Assembly (NCBI GenBank): GCA_910587895.1
Contig: CAJUOE010000300.1
Location: forward strand, 1 to 6,868
Direction: 5' to 3'
DNA from: an uncultured Lachnospiraceae bacterium
GTDB taxonomy: Bacteria; Bacillota; Clostridia; Lachnospirales; Lachnospiraceae
Length of the DNA: 6,868 bases
Shown: positions 4,670-6,868 of the stretch, one piece after another
Position numbering within the stretch: the stretch's first letter is position 1
Layout: each line of letters starts with the position of its first letter
Made by a program: the position numbers and the translations under genes
Notes under the pieces: model-generated
Database searches by the model: none
Seen by the model: only the letters and a program-made list of their open reading frames with translations
What the model was told of the DNA's origin: nothing

Positions 4670-6241
4670 CTATTTTTTCCCAGGCGCAAAATACATTTCC
4701 GCCGTTTCACGCGCCAGATACTTCGACACATGGAACGTGCGCAGCGTCATGCCCTCCGTGTGCTCCATCACACGATGGAAGGTCTTGTTCAACAGGCAGC
4801 GCCGGCATCCTTTTTTCAGGACGGATCTGCCCGTATCAATATCATAATCCCAGATTCCCGCAGGCGTATAATAATCGTATTCCTCCACGTAGGTTCCTTG
4901 ACGGATACAGTTTTCATGCGCAAAATCATATTCGCCCAAAACCGGTACGACATCCATGGACAGGGACGTAAGGTATTTCAGGTCTTCATAACTAATGTTT
5001 TCCCCCATCTGCGCCACATTGTATTTTGCGACAAGCACATCCACCTTTCCAAAGGAGAACACCAGATAAAATGCTGCAACCACCGCCATGCAATAACGAA
5101 ACAGCCCAAACTCCCTGCGCAGCACTGCCAGCGCAACACCCACCATCAGCACTGCCAAAAGGGCAAGAAACCACAATACCAGCACCCGCAGAAAGCTCAG
5201 ATGATAGGTGCGGATATAGAGAATCATGCGAAATGCACTCGATGCAATCATCACATACGTGCAGCCGGAAAACAGCAGCAGCAAAATGTTCAATATGCGG
5301 TTCCTGTCAAATACCGCCATACACGAAACCACCAGAACCAGGTTAAAGATGCACACAAATAGCAACTGGAAAAATCCCTGATGCGCATATTCCGCATACG
5401 TATATCCTTCCGGCAGCAGCATTCCCCCGGTAAACAAAAACACAATCTGGATTACACAGAAAATCACATAGATAAACGTCACCATGGACAGGAAGGTAAT
5501 CGCCGTCAAAGGATTGCGTTTCTTCGCATCACCCTTAGTTTGCGGCATATTGTTGAGAGACAGTGCTGAAAGAAAACTGTAGATGCCGAAAAATCCCAGA
5601 ATCATCAGCAAAACCACGAAAACCACATTTGGAGAGAACAAAATCTCACAAAACAGCTTATAAAATGCCTCTCCGACTATTTTGGAAAATACCTGGTCTG
5701 CGCTGCTTAAGAGAAGAATCACAAAAATAAGCATTGGCAATCCAAGCAAAACGCCAAGCAGGATGTATTTCATCCCTTTCTTCCCTTCTTCTTTTCCATC
5801 TTCTTTTCTGCGCGCTTTCAGATACCGCATGAGATGCAGAATAGGCGCAGCCACCTCCGGAATCATGTTAAGATACAGAAATAACATGTTTACCAGGTAC
5901 TGCCCAAAATTCCACTCCCTGTCATCGTATAGCTGACGCAGCATAACCACGGTAATCAGCAAAAGTATTCCTACCGTATTAAAAAAGACCACGAAAAAAC
6001 TGGTTGTGAGGACTGTGCTGACGCCCAGCAAAAGACATGCCCCAACATACAGCCAGCTTGACTTTTTCCAGACGACCTCCATTTTCTTCATATATAAAGC
6101 ACAGACGAACAGCGTAAGCGCCGTTATCAACGGAAATGTAAGTCCAACATAATTTTTGTAAAATGCGACTGCAAAACAGAACGCATAAATGACTGCCATT
6201 CCCAGAAAATATGGGGTATGTCCTTCCATTCTATTCTTCAT
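4670..6241 (-). CDS. DUF4173 (DUF4153-like) polytopic membrane protein
   Basis: This is an integral membrane protein of unknown function, 523 residues, with roughly a dozen hydrophobic segments between residues 12 and 400. Family-type features are PEGYTYAEYAHQGFFQLL (277-294), followed by a membrane segment, an FDRNR loop (311-315), and VDVLVAKYNVAQ (400-411) just after the last membrane segment. The C-terminal 120 residues are soluble and carry the motif SMDVVP and a CxxC pair (Cys479, Cys482). Assignment is by recalled motif, with no alignment. ATG 6241 is chosen because GAGGAGG sits 6 bases upstream; an in-frame ATG at 6310 lies inside the regulator gene. The start overlaps the regulator's end by 11 bases, indicating translational coupling. 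No good hairpin terminator follows the stop. Confidence 0.85.
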   Translation of the reverse strand: MKNRMEGHTPYFLGMAVIYAFCFAVAFYKNYVGLTFPLITALTLFVCALYMKKMEVVWKKSSWLYVGACLLLGVSTVLTTSFFVVFFNTVGILLLITVVMLRQLYDDREWNFGQYLVNMLFLYLNMIPEVAAPILHLMRYLKARRKEDGKEEGKKGMKYILLGVLLGLPMLIFVILLLSSADQVFSKIVGEAFYKLFCEILFSPNVVFVVLLMILGFFGIYSFLSALSLNNMPQTKGDAKKRNPLTAITFLSMVTFIYVIFCVIQIVFLFTGGMLLPEGYTYAEYAHQGFFQLLFVCIFNLVLVVSCMAVFDRNRILNILLLLFSGCTYVMIASSAFRMILYIRTYHLSFLRVLVLWFLALLAVLMVGVALAVLRREFGLFRYCMAVVAAFYLVFSFGKVDVLVAKYNVAQMGENISYEDLKYLTSLSMDVVPVLGEYDFAHENCIRQGTYVEEYDYYTPAGIWDYDIDTGRSVLKKGCRRCLLNKTFHRVMEHTEGMTLRTFHVSKYLARETAEMYFAPGKK

Positions 6242-6452
6242 GTTCTTCCTCCTCCCTCCACTCCAGAATATCTCCGGGCTGGCATTCCAGCGCCCGGCAG
6301 ATTTTATCAAGTGTATCTACTTTGATTGCCTTTGCCTTACCATTCTTAAGAATGGAAATATTTGCCATCGTAATGCCGACGCGCTCCGATAACTGCGTCA
6401 CGCTCATCTTCCGTTTTGCCAGCATTACGTCTATATTGGTGATAATTGCCAT
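6231..6452 (-). CDS. Small Cro/C1-type (XRE) transcriptional regulator
   Basis: This 73-residue protein is essentially one DNA-binding domain. The helix-turn-helix spans about residues 17-37 (SVTQLSERVGIT, then MANISILKNGKAK with the recognition helix), and the family ending DTLDKICRALECQPGDILEW (47-66) follows. The tail is a run of Glu. AAAGGAGG lies 6 bases before ATG 6452, and the gene starts 14 bases after the DUF2975 stop. It resembles B. subtilis YozG, which is also encoded beside a DUF2975 protein (YoaS). With no sensor domain of its own, it probably controls this operon, perhaps with input from its membrane neighbours; that is inference. Confidence 0.92.
   Translation of the reverse strand: MAIITNIDVMLAKRKMSVTQLSERVGITMANISILKNGKAKAIKVDTLDKICRALECQPGDILEWREEEEHEE
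6248..6254 (-). promoter_or_regulatory. Ribosome binding site fixing the DUF4173 start
   Basis: GAGGAGG on the minus strand lies inside the end of the regulator gene, 6 bases before ATG 6241. It decides the start against the upstream in-frame ATG at 6310. Confidence 0.85.
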
Positions 6453-6466
6453 ATACAGCCTCCTTT

Positions 6467-6868
6467 TTAAATTGTAAGCCGGTTTTCCTGTTGAATTTCC
6501 GCCGCCTTAAGTACCAGATGCGATAATGCTGCCGCGATCACCGCTACCACAACGCCTGCAAAATCCACAAACAGGGACACCAGAAATACGCTCGGATGCG
6601 ACATATTGAGAAACAAAAACACTAAGTTCGAGACAAAGAAATAAACGCTGTCCGCAAGCGCAAGCACACCGATATGCTTGAGATGACGCGCATTCTCATA
6701 GGAAAAGGAATTATCCCCCGCTATCTCCACCGTAATCTTCCACCCACGATAAAGCACAAGATAACAGGGAATCGCACAAATCCATAACATCACCAGCCAG
6801 GGATAGTAACAATGTGAAAATTCGGGATTCTCAAGCGCCAGTTCCCTCCCAAACATTGGAATCAGAAA
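6467..6868 (-). CDS. DUF2975 membrane protein, N-terminus outside the window
   Basis: The last 133 residues are visible and the frame stays open to the right edge (FLIP precedes the first Met at 6856). That Met has no binding site, so the true start lies outside. Three membrane segments can be seen: around PWLVMLWICAIPCYLVLY, LALADSVYFFVSNLVFLFL and VSLFVDFAGVVVAVIAAAL. The family-typical pattern is NPEFSHCYYPWL, then a GDNSFSYENARHLKHIG loop, NMSHPSVFLVSLF, and a C-terminus ALSHLVLKAAEIQQENRLTI. DUF2975 proteins have no assigned biochemical role. They regularly pair with a small Cro/C1 regulator, as in B. subtilis yoaS-yozG, and the same pairing is seen here with a 14-base gap. Confidence 0.88.
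   Translation of the reverse strand, partial: FLIPMFGRELALENPEFSHCYYPWLVMLWICAIPCYLVLYRGWKITVEIAGDNSFSYENARHLKHIGVLALADSVYFFVSNLVFLFLNMSHPSVFLVSLFVDFAGVVVAVIAAALSHLVLKAAEIQQENRLTI

Noticed and set aside
4662..4678. AAAAAATGCTATTTTTT as terminator of the DUF4173 operon
   Set aside because: A six-pair A-T stem with no G-C pair overlapping the stop codon is too weak to call.
4646..5362. Plus-strand open frame of 238 codons
   Set aside because: Antisense to the DUF4173 gene, with a His/Gln/Arg-rich composition typical of a shadow frame.
6242..6310. Longer DUF4173 start at 6310
   Set aside because: It would lie inside the regulator gene with no binding site; ATG 6241 has GAGGAGG at the right distance.

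Overview
The window looks like chromosomal DNA of a gut-type Clostridia, most likely a Lachnospiraceae member (Bacillota). The basis is strong AAGGAGG-type ribosome binding sites, near-consensus sigma-A promoters with 17-base spacers, a tRNA-Ser gene without an encoded CCA, a two-subunit class I (iron-sulfur) fumarase, and a DUF2975 / small Cro-C1 regulator / DUF4173 gene set, all common in that group. The family assignment is inference; no marker gene is present.

Layout. Positions 1-48 may hold the tail of a plus-strand gene. On the minus strand, tRNA-Ser(GCU) at 338-425 has its own promoter at 476-504 and is followed by a second promoter and leader (about 160-290) that resembles a ribosomal RNA operon leader, although no rRNA is present in the window. 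From 426 to 752 there is no gene; the stretch holds the tRNA promoter and the upstream region of a plus-strand orphan gene (753-1592) that encodes a charged, methionine- and glutamine-rich, probably coiled-coil protein of unknown function. A strong two-way terminator (1644-1713) separates it from the minus-strand block that fills the rest.

The minus-strand block, in transcription order from the right edge, starts with a tightly packed operon: DUF2975 membrane protein (cut by the window edge), a 73-residue Cro/C1-type regulator, and a 523-residue DUF4173 polytopic membrane protein. A 370-base non-coding stretch follows. It starts with a perfect TTGACA-N17-TATAAT promoter and contains about 200 bases of nested inverted repeats that could form a multibranched RNA. 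Next come a membrane-anchored GGDEF (diguanylate cyclase) gene and, 30 bases later, the fumarase alpha and beta subunit genes, which end at the shared terminator.

How they may work together: DUF2975, the regulator and DUF4173 look like one co-regulated membrane module. The GGDEF and fumarase genes may share a transcript, which would place a c-di-GMP enzyme and a central carbon enzyme behind the same structured leader. The most interesting object is that structured leader (4328-4527), which matches no RNA class I recognise. It could be a new cis-regulatory or stand-alone RNA, or a copy of a palindromic intergenic repeat.
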